Of a stretch of DNA of 64,000 bases, positions 20,001 to 27,456 are shown piece after piece; position 1 is the first letter of the stretch, and each line of letters opens with the position of its first letter. The notes under the pieces were generated by a model that did not search any database, was not told where the DNA came from, and was given only the letters and a program-made list of their open reading frames with translations. Origin of the DNA: CAWARU01 sp963805795 (GTDB taxonomy: Bacteria > Pseudomonadota > Gammaproteobacteria > UBA6186 > Azoamicaceae); contig CAWDVG010000003.1 of assembly GCA_963805795.1 (NCBI GenBank), positions 62,001 through 126,000 on the forward strand, in the 5' to 3' direction. A program made the translations under genes and the position numbers.

Positions 20001-20707
20001 CATCAAACACTGATCTGCATTTTAATGCTAAAATTACAGGTTTAGATAATTTAATAAGATTTGCAGATATTGATCAATTGGATTTTTTTATTTGCATGTC
20101 TTCTTTGGCGACTTCTTTGGGGGGGGTACATTATTCCTGTTATAGTGCAGCCAATAACTATTTAAATGCAGTTGCAAGCAATCATTATAAAGGAAAAAAA
20201 ACAAGATGGTTGAGTATTAATTGGGATGGCTGGTTGTATGATAATCAACAAGACTCAGCAGAATATTCTATTTTGAAAAAAGTTTTAATCACACCAGAAG
20301 AAGGCTTTAGAGTGTTGGATGATATTTTTTGCTTTAGTTTTGGTCCAATTGTGAATGTTTCAAAAAGAAATTTTCATAATAGATTATCACTTTGGAAGCA
20401 AGGGGCGGGGAGCCTATTTTTCTCTAGGAAGCCTTCTAACTCCTTCTCAAAGTCATTTCCAGTTATATTGAATGACATCCAAGGATATTGGAAAGAAGCC
20501 TTGGGTTTAACAGATCCATCGAATGATAGTGATTTTCACTCACTGGGTGGTGATTCGCTTATGGCAATACAGTTAAGTGAAAAAATAAGTAAAGATTATG
20601 AAATACAATTTTTGCCTAATCATTTTTTAATGAATCATACTATAAATAAACAGGCGATCTTTATAGCAAAATTATTGGGCGTGAGTATGGAAGAATTTGT
20701 TGCTTGA
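17072..20707 (+). CDS. PKS module with AT lost: KS-AT scar-KR-ACP
   Basis: 1211 residues. The KS (about 8-430) carries SACSSS, ETHGTAT and NMGHLD, so it is intact. After it there are only about 170 residues before the KR: the KS-AT linker, a short Asn/Lys-rich stretch and the post-AT linker (LPTYPFQKKSCW). The AT core itself is gone, which makes this a trans-AT-like module with a deletion scar. The KR has a structural half (about 630-845), a cofactor site TGGLGNLG, the usual GR pair, and the Ser/Tyr/Asn catalytic residues (MSSLAT, YSAANNY). It lacks the LDD motif. The ACP reads LGGDSLMAI near the C-terminus. The module should accept the Cys-containing chain from the NRPS just upstream and leave a beta-hydroxy group. 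The gene ends at the palindromic repeat, which may close the transcription unit. Confidence 0.92.
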   Translation: MSLNMNENDIAIIGLAAQFPKSGDIHAFWENLKAGNNLISYFSIEELVEAGHERRSLELPEYVRAKGLLSDIEMFDFEFFKFSQMEANITDPQHRVLLETTWKALENAGCCEEREGERFGVYATCNTTNSYLYMHLYNNPNILETFGGYQLSLHNNPEFLATRLSYTLNFTGPSLLIHSACSSSIATVHQACQGLINYSCDVAIAAAVNWSSPHKAGYLYQNGMILSPDGVCRPFDKDAAGTVPGDGVGVVILKRLSDAIQDRNHIYAVVKGVSINNDGAEKMSFASPSVAGQAQAISDALAIANVEVDDIDYIETHGTATHLGDPIEIIALQELYQKRKKQKPLCVLGSVKSNMGHLDVAAGMAGLIKTILVLHHREIPPTIHFKTFNSNIDFSHVNFEINTAIKTWPEDAKARCAAVSSFGVGGTNTHIILEEYKSYRNLGNKVESYLFPISALGENALREMISNLILFLRENESIPIDDVAYTLQVGRKQLANRRCFLARNKAELIEKLEACLTTAHLDDNSSLDAKNQNEKISLLSENFINFFESFDLQKQDLVKGNDPNNSSRAALFIKSWENGINFNFIAANKAIASTNHIVLLPTYPFQKKSCWILPTKKITPVQEKVTFEDWYTAPVWALSPLVSSVEKNIKNVLLVSELYSDVETFVNELKLLSINVKVVSHGIFSVHDREDHSLLDIHSEVEWLEFSKKLLSLHWVPDHILYFLEPSEINYNYGYHQILKFFKGVHKYWDSKLCQLFIITSQLYALESQEWIHQNLSTVEGFSTVLSQEFPMWLCKLINIRKTASHPWAKCLLNEMMNINNDYKICYLNENRYALEYKIVNPVYQDSKNPIIHAGGTYYITGGLGNLGLIMAEYLAKHANCNIILVGRTDFPARDTWLSIINDPKSNVKLKNQLNTIKKIEGLGSQVYIEKLDISEQQEVEQSMCLLKEKGLIIRGIIHAAGNVNANSMLGINEINSSNTDLHFNAKITGLDNLIRFADIDQLDFFICMSSLATSLGGVHYSCYSAANNYLNAVASNHYKGKKTRWLSINWDGWLYDNQQDSAEYSILKKVLITPEEGFRVLDDIFCFSFGPIVNVSKRNFHNRLSLWKQGAGSLFFSRKPSNSFSKSFPVILNDIQGYWKEALGLTDPSNDSDFHSLGGDSLMAIQLSEKISKDYEIQFLPNHFLMNHTINKQAIFIAKLLGVSMEEFVA

Positions 20708-20720
20708 TGGATATTACGTT

Positions 20721-20849
20721 TATACACCCTTCGCCTTTCAAGCTGCGACTGTGTTGGAAGCTTCGGCTCGCAGCTCACATACTCATTTGTATGCTGCGCT
20801 GCGATTCCTTCGCTTCCGTCTTGTCGCAACTTGAAATGCTTTGGGTATA
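20721..20849. repeat. 129-bp near-perfect palindromic element (MITE/REP-like)
   Basis: The left end 20721-20749 and the right end 20823-20849 are inverted copies (TATA..CCC...GC.TTTCAAG.TGCGAC). The interior continues the palindrome (GGAAGC...TCGCAGC...CATAC against its complement), so the whole element folds into one long imperfect hairpin with a loop near TCATTT at about 20784. It lies in the only gap between the PKS and SDR genes, 17 bases before the SDR ATG. Its base composition is richer in GC than its surroundings. It looks like an interspersed non-coding repeat and could act as a terminator or RNA-processing site. Confidence 0.8.
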
Positions 20850-20866
20850 GAAGAGGAAAACTTTAA

Positions 20867-21592
20867 ATGACACAAAAAACTGCAATCATTACTGGCGCCA
20901 GCAGGGGGCTTGGAAGAAGTCTTACTAAGCATTTGGTCAAAATGGGCTACCGAGTGGGTATGATTGCAAAAAATATGAATCTTTTAAAATCATTGAAGCA
21001 GGAATTGATCGAAGAATATGCTTTAGATATCGAGTTCTTACCTATCATTATGCAGGCGGACGTTAGTAATTTTGCTGAAATTTCGAGAGCAATTTTGAAT
21101 TTTATCGAAGCGACTGGCTCAATCTCTGTACTGGTAAACAACGCGGGCGTTTTAAATCAAGGCACGCTATCTCTAGATTCTGAGGCTTTTTGTGCAATGA
21201 CGAATACTAATGTTTTAGGTATGTTCAATTGTATAAAGGCAGTTTCACCCTATATGATACAAGCAAGAGAAGGGTATATCTTTAATATCTCATCGACAGC
21301 GGGTAAAATGGGGTTTGCAAGACTAGGAGGCTATTCTGCTTCAAAATTTGGTATGATGGGGCTTGGGGAGTCTGTTCTAAAGGAATTATGTGAATATGGT
21401 ATTAAAGTAACCACATTATGTCCTAGTTTAATGTTGACAGATATGACAGAAAAAGTTAATCTCATGCCAAGCGATAAAATGATCCCTTTGGAAGATATTG
21501 GGCATACCATTGAATATCTTCTTAAGCTATCGCCAAACACGATCATAAAGGAACTAAGCTTGGATTGTTCCGAATTAATATGTTTAGATTAG
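20867..21592 (+). CDS. Short-chain dehydrogenase/reductase
   Basis: 241 residues, a normal length for a classical SDR. The cofactor motif TGASRGLG is at residues 9-16, NNAG near 88, catalytic Ser in NISSTAG near 143, and YSASK near 156, so the enzyme should be an active NAD(P)H oxidoreductase. It starts with ATG preceded by AGAGGA, just after the palindromic repeat, and is followed within 10 bases by the AurF-like gene, with the DUF2306 and MFS genes overlapping on. That arrangement suggests a tailoring/export operon. Likely role is reduction or oxidation of a carbonyl/alcohol in the product or a precursor; the substrate cannot be read from the sequence. Confidence 0.88.
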   Translation: MTQKTAIITGASRGLGRSLTKHLVKMGYRVGMIAKNMNLLKSLKQELIEEYALDIEFLPIIMQADVSNFAEISRAILNFIEATGSISVLVNNAGVLNQGTLSLDSEAFCAMTNTNVLGMFNCIKAVSPYMIQAREGYIFNISSTAGKMGFARLGGYSASKFGMMGLGESVLKELCEYGIKVTTLCPSLMLTDMTEKVNLMPSDKMIPLEDIGHTIEYLLKLSPNTIIKELSLDCSELICLD

Positions 21593-21601
21593 GTTTTTGT
21601 C

Positions 21602-22504
21602 ATGAGTGTTGAACTCGAAAGTGCATCCGTATTATCAAAGCAGATTAATGTTTTGAATAGACTTTCTCAAGAGAATGCTATCGATCCGTTGGTTAGCTTA
21701 GATTTTTCCAATGCGCCTTCTCCTGATCAGTTTTGGATGTCTGAGCATTTGATATCTCTTTATGGTGAACCAGAATATGAACAATTAAACTATGAAAATA
21801 AGAAAAAATTATCACAGCTAGAATTCTCTTTGCTCTGTTCATTATCTTGTATCGGAGAATCCGAAGTCATTTCTGCTGTTATGCAATTGATGTTAAGAAG
21901 TCGATATGAAGCTGTTCGTAAATATTTATATTTTTTTATCAAAGAAGAAAATAACCATATCTATATGTTTAGTGAATTTTCACGTCGTTATGGTAAGTTG
22001 TATCCTGTGACCTATTCACATGTGATATCAACGACATGGGAAGAACCGTTATTGAATGATTTACTTATTTTTGTGAATATATTAATATTTGAAGAGCTCA
22101 TTAACGATCTCAATAGGGTCTTAGCCAAAGATCAATCCCTGCCAATACTGATTAGAGAATTGAATCGTATACATTCCTTAGATGAAGGACGTCATATCGC
22201 CTTTGGTAGGCAGCTCCTAAAAACCTTAGCAGAGGATGTTTTGCAGAAAATTTCATTAGAAACTTTAAGTAAAATTCAAAAACAGATAGCTGATTATCTC
22301 AGTGTTCGTCATCATGAGTATCATAATGTTGAAATTTATAGAACTATTGGAATACTGAATCCGATTGCATTACGTGACAGATTGATAGGAAATCGAAATA
22401 TTAATTATTTTGCAAGAGATAAGCAAGGAAAAGAAAAGCTTATTAGTGTTATCAGGTTTTTAAAGCAACTCAATTTGCTGGAAGAAAATTATGATCAAAA
22501 GTAA
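21602..22504 (+). CDS. AurF-like diiron oxygenase
   Basis: 300 residues, soluble and all-helical. Motifs expected of the AurF/CmlI family of carboxylate-bridged diiron N-oxygenases are present: KEENNHI near 114-120, FEELIND near 162-168, and DEGRHIAFG near 193-201, giving Glu and His ligands in the usual order. Known members oxidise aryl or alkyl amines to hydroxylamine, nitroso or nitro groups. Here it lies between an SDR and a DUF2306 membrane protein inside a PKS/NRPS locus, so a tailoring role on an amine of the product or of a building block is likely. The gene ends 14 bases inside the next one. Whether it performs N-oxygenation or another oxidation is not settled by sequence. Confidence 0.8.
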   Translation: MSVELESASVLSKQINVLNRLSQENAIDPLVSLDFSNAPSPDQFWMSEHLISLYGEPEYEQLNYENKKKLSQLEFSLLCSLSCIGESEVISAVMQLMLRSRYEAVRKYLYFFIKEENNHIYMFSEFSRRYGKLYPVTYSHVISTTWEEPLLNDLLIFVNILIFEELINDLNRVLAKDQSLPILIRELNRIHSLDEGRHIAFGRQLLKTLAEDVLQKISLETLSKIQKQIADYLSVRHHEYHNVEIYRTIGILNPIALRDRLIGNRNINYFARDKQGKEKLISVIRFLKQLNLLEENYDQK

Positions 22505-23210
22505 AGTTATTCAAAATATTGAGACTGAAAAAAACAGCAACTATGGTATATTTGTCATTTCTTCTGCTTTAGTGTTTGCCTTGACTGTCTTTGGAATTAT
22601 GATAGCTCTGAATAGAATAAATATGATGAATAACGAATTATTTGAAGGCTTGTTTAATCAACGTTACTATCAGGTGAAAACTGAGACATATATACATATT
22701 ATTTTTGGTCTGATATACCTTGTATTGGCTCCTTATTTAATTTTAAATCGTGCTTTGAATCACTCAATACGATTACATCGATTTTTGGGTAAAATCTGTT
22801 TTTCTTCTGGTATGATTGTAGGACTTTATGCAGTCATCATTCACCACACCATGTCATCAGGCTGGTTGCTATCCTTAAATGGCTGGTTATTTTCGGTTTT
22901 ATTCTTGGTTGCCTTATTTATGGGTTTTTATCATGTAAAGAGTAAGAATATTTTATCGCATAAAAAATGGATGATAAGAGCTTTTTGTATTGCACTCGGT
23001 TCATTTGTTGTTGTTAGAGTATTTTCTGCTATTGCCTTCATTGCATTTACAGAAATAGACTTATTATCTACTAATCTGATGCCGACACCTGAAACAATCA
23101 GTCTGATACAATCCATATTGTTTTTGTCAAGTTGGGCTGGTACTCTTGTGCCTATATTAGTTGGGGAGCTTTTGATAAAATCTTGGATAACCAGTAGGGG
23201 ACATACATGA
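22491..23210 (+). CDS. DUF2306-family membrane protein
   Basis: 239 residues with about six membrane-spanning segments (near 18-38, 65-85, 98-118, 125-145, 160-180, 205-225). The pattern LHRFLGK near 97 and SHKKWMIRAF near 155, with conserved His residues at membrane edges, fits the DUF2306 family of small membrane proteins, which resembles haem- or quinone-linked membrane domains. It overlaps the AurF-like gene by 14 bases and the MFS gene by 4 bases, so all three are made together. A redox partner for the diiron oxygenase or a role in export are possible; neither is shown. Confidence 0.72.
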   Translation: MIKSKVIQNIETEKNSNYGIFVISSALVFALTVFGIMIALNRINMMNNELFEGLFNQRYYQVKTETYIHIIFGLIYLVLAPYLILNRALNHSIRLHRFLGKICFSSGMIVGLYAVIIHHTMSSGWLLSLNGWLFSVLFLVALFMGFYHVKSKNILSHKKWMIRAFCIALGSFVVVRVFSAIAFIAFTEIDLLSTNLMPTPETISLIQSILFLSSWAGTLVPILVGELLIKSWITSRGHT

Positions 23211-24523
23211 CCAAAGAAGGCAACATATTTCAAAATCAAAATTTTAAAATATTATGGCTAGGAGCTTTAATATGCTTAATTGGTGATCAATTAACGTTAA
23301 TTGCTCTTCCATGGTTAGTATTAAAAACAACCAATAGTGCCATTGAAGTTGGTACTGTTTTATCCATTATTGGTGCACCAAGGGCTATCTTTATTTTGAT
23401 TGGAGGAGGTTTAACGGATAAATTTAGACCCAAAGATGTACTCATGCATGCACGTGCATTTTCTGGATGTATACTTCTTTTATTAGCATTTTTGGTGTGG
23501 GGCAATATGATAACTATGCCTATGCTATATGGTTTATCATTTTTGTTGGGTCTTGCTAGCGCGTTTACATTACCGGCAGGAATGTCAATCTTACCTACTA
23601 TTCTACCAATGGAGCAGTTGAAAGCCGGTAATGGGATCATGATGACGTCCATGCAACTGAGCGCCATTGTTGGTCCAATATTAGCGGGCTCGATGATTTA
23701 TGGATTTTCTCAAGAACCAGACATCACAGCGACTATACCGGAATTTTTAGGAATTTCAATTGTTTTTGTTGTGGATGCTATAACTTTTTTCGTTTCGGTA
23801 GCATCATTGATACTTATTAAAGTGAATACATCCAAGAATAGCGGTACTTTGGAAAAGAATAACACTTCTATACTTAAAGACATTAAAGGGGGGATTGACT
23901 ATTTAAAACAAGACAGATCGCTTCTGGTATACATTCTATATGTTGGGATGATTAGCTTTTTTGTAGTTGGTCCTTCGACTGTTGGTATACCCGTTTTTGT
24001 AGAATTAAAATTCGCTGGTGGAGCTTGGGAGTATGGCTTTTTCTTGACTATACAAGGTACTGGAATGATGGTTGGTATGGTACTTGCAACTATATTGCCA
24101 CATTTACCACCGTCAAGATTAGGAATGAGTATTCTATATTTAGATTTTTTAGCAGGACTAGGTGTATTGCTTTTTGCTTTTTCAACTAGCGTTTTTTCTG
24201 CATTATCCATTCTATTTTTTATTGGAATTATTGGTGGTTTCATTCAAGTCGTTGCTTTTACTTGGGTACAAACTCGGACTAAACAAGAATATTTGGGGCG
24301 TGTAATGAGTTATCTCATGTTTGCAATTCTGGGTCTAACACCTATTTCTGCAGCATTAGCGGGGTATTTGATTACTAAAACTTCAATAATTACAATGTAT
24401 ATTTTGGTTGCTAGTAGTATAATGGCAATTGCTTCTTTGTCTTTATTAAGTCCCTCCCTAAGACAAATGGGAACCAAAGAGATATTGACCGGCTTTGGCG
24501 GAGGCATCGGAGAGAAACTCTGA
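23207..24523 (+). CDS. MFS exporter (macrolide-efflux/EntS-like)
   Basis: 438 residues with about 12 hydrophobic segments. The N-terminal segment FKILWLGALICLIGDQLTL and the following GGGLTDKFRPKDVL loop (the A-loop G-x-x-x-D-R/K) are typical of the MFS_3 group that includes macrolide and siderophore exporters. The start ATG overlaps the stop of the DUF2306 gene (ATGA). It is the last gene of the SDR-AurF-DUF2306-MFS set and converges with the loading-module gene on the other strand. Probable role is export of the locus product across the inner membrane. Confidence 0.88.
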   Translation: MTKEGNIFQNQNFKILWLGALICLIGDQLTLIALPWLVLKTTNSAIEVGTVLSIIGAPRAIFILIGGGLTDKFRPKDVLMHARAFSGCILLLLAFLVWGNMITMPMLYGLSFLLGLASAFTLPAGMSILPTILPMEQLKAGNGIMMTSMQLSAIVGPILAGSMIYGFSQEPDITATIPEFLGISIVFVVDAITFFVSVASLILIKVNTSKNSGTLEKNNTSILKDIKGGIDYLKQDRSLLVYILYVGMISFFVVGPSTVGIPVFVELKFAGGAWEYGFFLTIQGTGMMVGMVLATILPHLPPSRLGMSILYLDFLAGLGVLLFAFSTSVFSALSILFFIGIIGGFIQVVAFTWVQTRTKQEYLGRVMSYLMFAILGLTPISAALAGYLITKTSIITMYILVASSIMAIASLSLLSPSLRQMGTKEILTGFGGGIGEKL

Positions 24524-24693
24524 TAGCTTTCCGTTAATTAGCAAAGGAGTGTCTATATAGGATACATGAGTTACGGTTTATACCGAAGACATCGGACAGA
24601 ATCTGGGTATGAGGGCGCTGTTTTGGGTGAAAAAATCCGTGAAGCAAGAGTGAAGTTGATAAAGGCTAGACTTGGAATGCATTAAACATGAAC
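24524..24693. other. Convergent intergenic gap
   Basis: 170 bases between two convergent genes. I see no clear hairpin-plus-T-run terminator. A plus-strand frame is open from ATG 24566 to 24908, but most of it lies antisense to the loading-module gene and it has no recognisable features, so I do not call a gene. Confidence 0.4.
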
Positions 24694-27141
24694 TTAACTT
24701 GATTTTTGACTCAGCTGTCCTTTCAAATATGCAACAGCTTTTTTTACTGTGTTATAGCGAAAGAAAAATGCAGAATTTAATTCGAGTTGATATTGCTTGT
24801 TTACTCGCAAAGTTATTTCAAAGATATCTGCTGAATCTAATCCTAGTTCAGAAAACGGTAGATCGTAAGAAAAAGCATTTACCTTCCCTTGGCCGAGACA
24901 TTTTTTAATAAGAATTTCAATATATGTGGCAATATCGCTTATTGATTCTTGCATGAGTGTAGGTTTTGATGAGTTATCCTGGGAAAAATTATTTTGGTAA
25001 TAATTTGTATGCAGCTCCTTTTGGACACGTCCATGAAGATCATAATATACCAAAATCCCATGCCCCTCATTTTTTACATCGTATGGGCGGTAATTGGACA
25101 CCAGTCCGACTATAGTAGCACCATGGGACTCATGAAAACGCAGAATAGGGTCTGACAAGTGCCCACTCACATCACGGTTATGAATATATTCTGCTAATGG
25201 TTGATGATGTTGCATATGATAATTTTTACACAACGTCACTCCGACTACTGCATTGATGCCGCTCATCATGCTACAACGTTGCAACATCCATTCAAGTAAT
25301 TGATAACCTATGTTTTTCTTCTGCATCTCAGGTAAAATATTCAGTGCCAATAATTGTACAAAACAGCCATCGGGTTGGTGAAATAAAGCGGCTGTTTTTG
25401 AAGTCATTGCATGAATTTTATCTTGACTGGCTATTCGTTGCGAATAAATGACGCCTATTACCTCTCCATCGAGTTCTAATACAAATTGTCCTTGCGGATA
25501 GACTTGAATGCGGGTCTTTAAATCAGCAGTACTTATTTGCAATTCTGCAGGCCAGCATCGCTGCTCCAAAATTTCCAATTTCTGCAAATCCTGCAGATTC
25601 GCGTGTCGGATTTGATAATTGCGTTTCTCGAAATGACTAAATGTCACTCGGCAAAAAGGCAAGGTTTTGGGATATCGTAAGGGTTGTGTTCTTGGAAATA
25701 ACCCTACATTAGCCATTAATATTAGAAAAACTTCTGCTTCAATTAGATATTGTCCAGAAAAAGCATGGAGATGATCAAAATAAAAATTTTCACTTTGCCC
25801 TAAATAAGATCGGATCTGGGCGGCTGACAAACAATGTGCTTCCAAAATCATGAGACCGTGAGGAGAAACAATTGCTGACCAGCGTGATAAATGCTGTTTC
25901 CAGGCTTCCAGAATCTCACCGGGGGTTAAAGGTTTACCGTCCTCACCTACATATACACTGCCTGGAACCAATGGGAAGTCTGATGTAGAATTTTTATATC
26001 CGGTTGTATTTGTACAAGAGAAGTTGTGATCTAAAAATGAGCGAACATGCAAAATGGATTCAGTGTCACTAATACCTTTATCATGTAGGTCTCGTAACAA
26101 TTGTTCAGGGGCATTAATATCCCCTTGCAGAAGAATATGAGGCAAATCCTCTAGATTTTTTTGTGTTACCTGAAGAGCCACTGCATTGTAATCAATTCCT
26201 AACAAAATTAACGGGTACTCTTTTAGCACAGATCCACGCTCAGTACTTTCGCTAATGACATGGTAAATGTGTTTTAGGAAGGTGCCATCGCCACAGCCCA
26301 TATCTGCAATGTAGCGAGGCTGTTTTTCGAAGGGAAGTTGGTTAAAGATAGCAACGATTTGCTTTTCAGCATCTTTGAAATAACGTATATGTTGAAACCC
26401 GCTCGCAAGCACATTTCTGTTGCGATCAATATGGCTTTCTGTTCCATCAGGCTGTTTTTTAAACACAGTAGCGGCATTACCAAATAACAACTCTTTCATT
26501 TGTGCCAGCATGGGTCGGTATGAAGCTGCAATTCCTGTAACCTCTGCGCGTTCTATCAACGAGCTCCCAATTTCAGTTAAAATAAGCCTATCATGAGCTG
26601 TCTTGCCCCATTTATAATGAATAAAAAGATTAATAATCATTTCCCTTAATGGTGATGGAAGATTAATAACCATGGATCCATTCTGTATAACCATATATTG
26701 ATGAAGTATCTGCAACAATGGAATAAATAGGGGGGCTTCTAATCTCTCTTTCCAAAATGAGTTCGCCTGCGTAGGAAAATGATGTTGTTGAATAAAAAAG
26801 TTGATCCAAAAACATACTAAGTTTTGCAACTCCTCATTTTGCAGCAGAGTCTCCGGATATATTTCGTAGAGTTCGATCATTCCTTCAGGCAAATCTTGCC
26901 ATTGAGAAAGGTTGTTTAACTTATATGCATCAACATCATTGCGCAGGACCCATCCTAGAGATTCCAAGAGATGTAAGGCGACTTTGAAATATCCTGAATT
27001 GGCTCTGAGCTTTTTTACCAAGATTGAAAACTCAGTCCATTGATGTTCTTGCAGTATTTCAAAAAGGCCTTGTTTTTTACAAGCATAAATGACCGGAATA
27101 GCCACATAACCGTCAGATAGGTTATTGAAAAGAGAAAGCAT
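24694..27141 (-). CDS. PKS loading protein: methyltransferase-GNAT-ACP (AprA/GphF/SxtA type)
   Basis: 815 residues from ATG 27141, chosen over a TTG 51 bases upstream because AAGGAAGGGG (27152-27161) sits ahead of it. An N-terminal winged-helix/lid region (1-270) leads to a SAM site ADMGCGDGTF near 280, then LHVRSFLDHN near 360 and a Gly-Leu-Met-Ile-Leu-Glu segment near 440; this matches the loading methyltransferases of saxitoxin, apratoxin and gephyronic acid synthases. A GNAT domain follows (about 530-730, RHANLQDLQ, CWP, GQFVLELDGEVIGVIYSQR, and RFHESHGA near 680, which holds the His expected for decarboxylation). The C-terminal ACP has GLDSADIFE near 775. Known relatives methylate malonyl-ACP once or twice and decarboxylate it to propionyl-, isobutyryl- or related starters. 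It is on the opposite strand to the synthases, divergent from the first UvrA gene. Confidence 0.9.
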   Translation of the reverse strand: MLSLFNNLSDGYVAIPVIYACKKQGLFEILQEHQWTEFSILVKKLRANSGYFKVALHLLESLGWVLRNDVDAYKLNNLSQWQDLPEGMIELYEIYPETLLQNEELQNLVCFWINFFIQQHHFPTQANSFWKERLEAPLFIPLLQILHQYMVIQNGSMVINLPSPLREMIINLFIHYKWGKTAHDRLILTEIGSSLIERAEVTGIAASYRPMLAQMKELLFGNAATVFKKQPDGTESHIDRNRNVLASGFQHIRYFKDAEKQIVAIFNQLPFEKQPRYIADMGCGDGTFLKHIYHVISESTERGSVLKEYPLILLGIDYNAVALQVTQKNLEDLPHILLQGDINAPEQLLRDLHDKGISDTESILHVRSFLDHNFSCTNTTGYKNSTSDFPLVPGSVYVGEDGKPLTPGEILEAWKQHLSRWSAIVSPHGLMILEAHCLSAAQIRSYLGQSENFYFDHLHAFSGQYLIEAEVFLILMANVGLFPRTQPLRYPKTLPFCRVTFSHFEKRNYQIRHANLQDLQKLEILEQRCWPAELQISTADLKTRIQVYPQGQFVLELDGEVIGVIYSQRIASQDKIHAMTSKTAALFHQPDGCFVQLLALNILPEMQKKNIGYQLLEWMLQRCSMMSGINAVVGVTLCKNYHMQHHQPLAEYIHNRDVSGHLSDPILRFHESHGATIVGLVSNYRPYDVKNEGHGILVYYDLHGRVQKELHTNYYQNNFSQDNSSKPTLMQESISDIATYIEILIKKCLGQGKVNAFSYDLPFSELGLDSADIFEITLRVNKQYQLELNSAFFFRYNTVKKAVAYLKGQLSQKSS

Positions 27142-27349
27142 GTTTACGACCCCTTCCTTAGAATTCACAAAATACACAATCAATAATGTCAATTTAATAA
27201 GATACGTATAAAATACCTATAGTGGTTCCCATTTTCAAGATAATTTTCTTTATCCCTAGGTAGATCATAAAGATACCGAACCAAAGGGTTATAACCATGC
27301 AGACGCCAATTTAGGGGTCCCTTATCCTAAGCCACAGATGTTAAAAATG

Positions 27350-27378
27350 TTGACTGAGGCAATGATTTTCTATATATT
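27350..27378 (+). promoter_or_regulatory. Promoter of first UvrA-like gene, TTGACT-17-TATATT
   Basis: TTGACT at 27350-27355 and TATATT at 27373-27378 with a 17-base spacer. It lies in the 315-base divergent gap between the loading-module ATG (27141, minus) and the UvrA ATG (27457). A matching TTGACT-17-CATATT stands ahead of the second copy. The rest of the gap shows no other feature I can support. Confidence 0.6.
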
Positions 27379-27456
27379 TCACAGGAAAAGTTTGCATGCT
27401 TTGAATCAAATGGGATGTACATTAATTTTACTGATGTAGGTGAAAGGAAATCGCTG

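Noticed and set aside
20635..20829. Minus-strand ORF of 64 codons
   Set aside because: It is mostly a translation of the palindromic repeat; no ribosome site or homology-like pattern.
24566..24908. Plus-strand frame open for 114 codons across the convergent gap
   Set aside because: Over half lies antisense to the loading-module ACP, and it has no recognisable motif.
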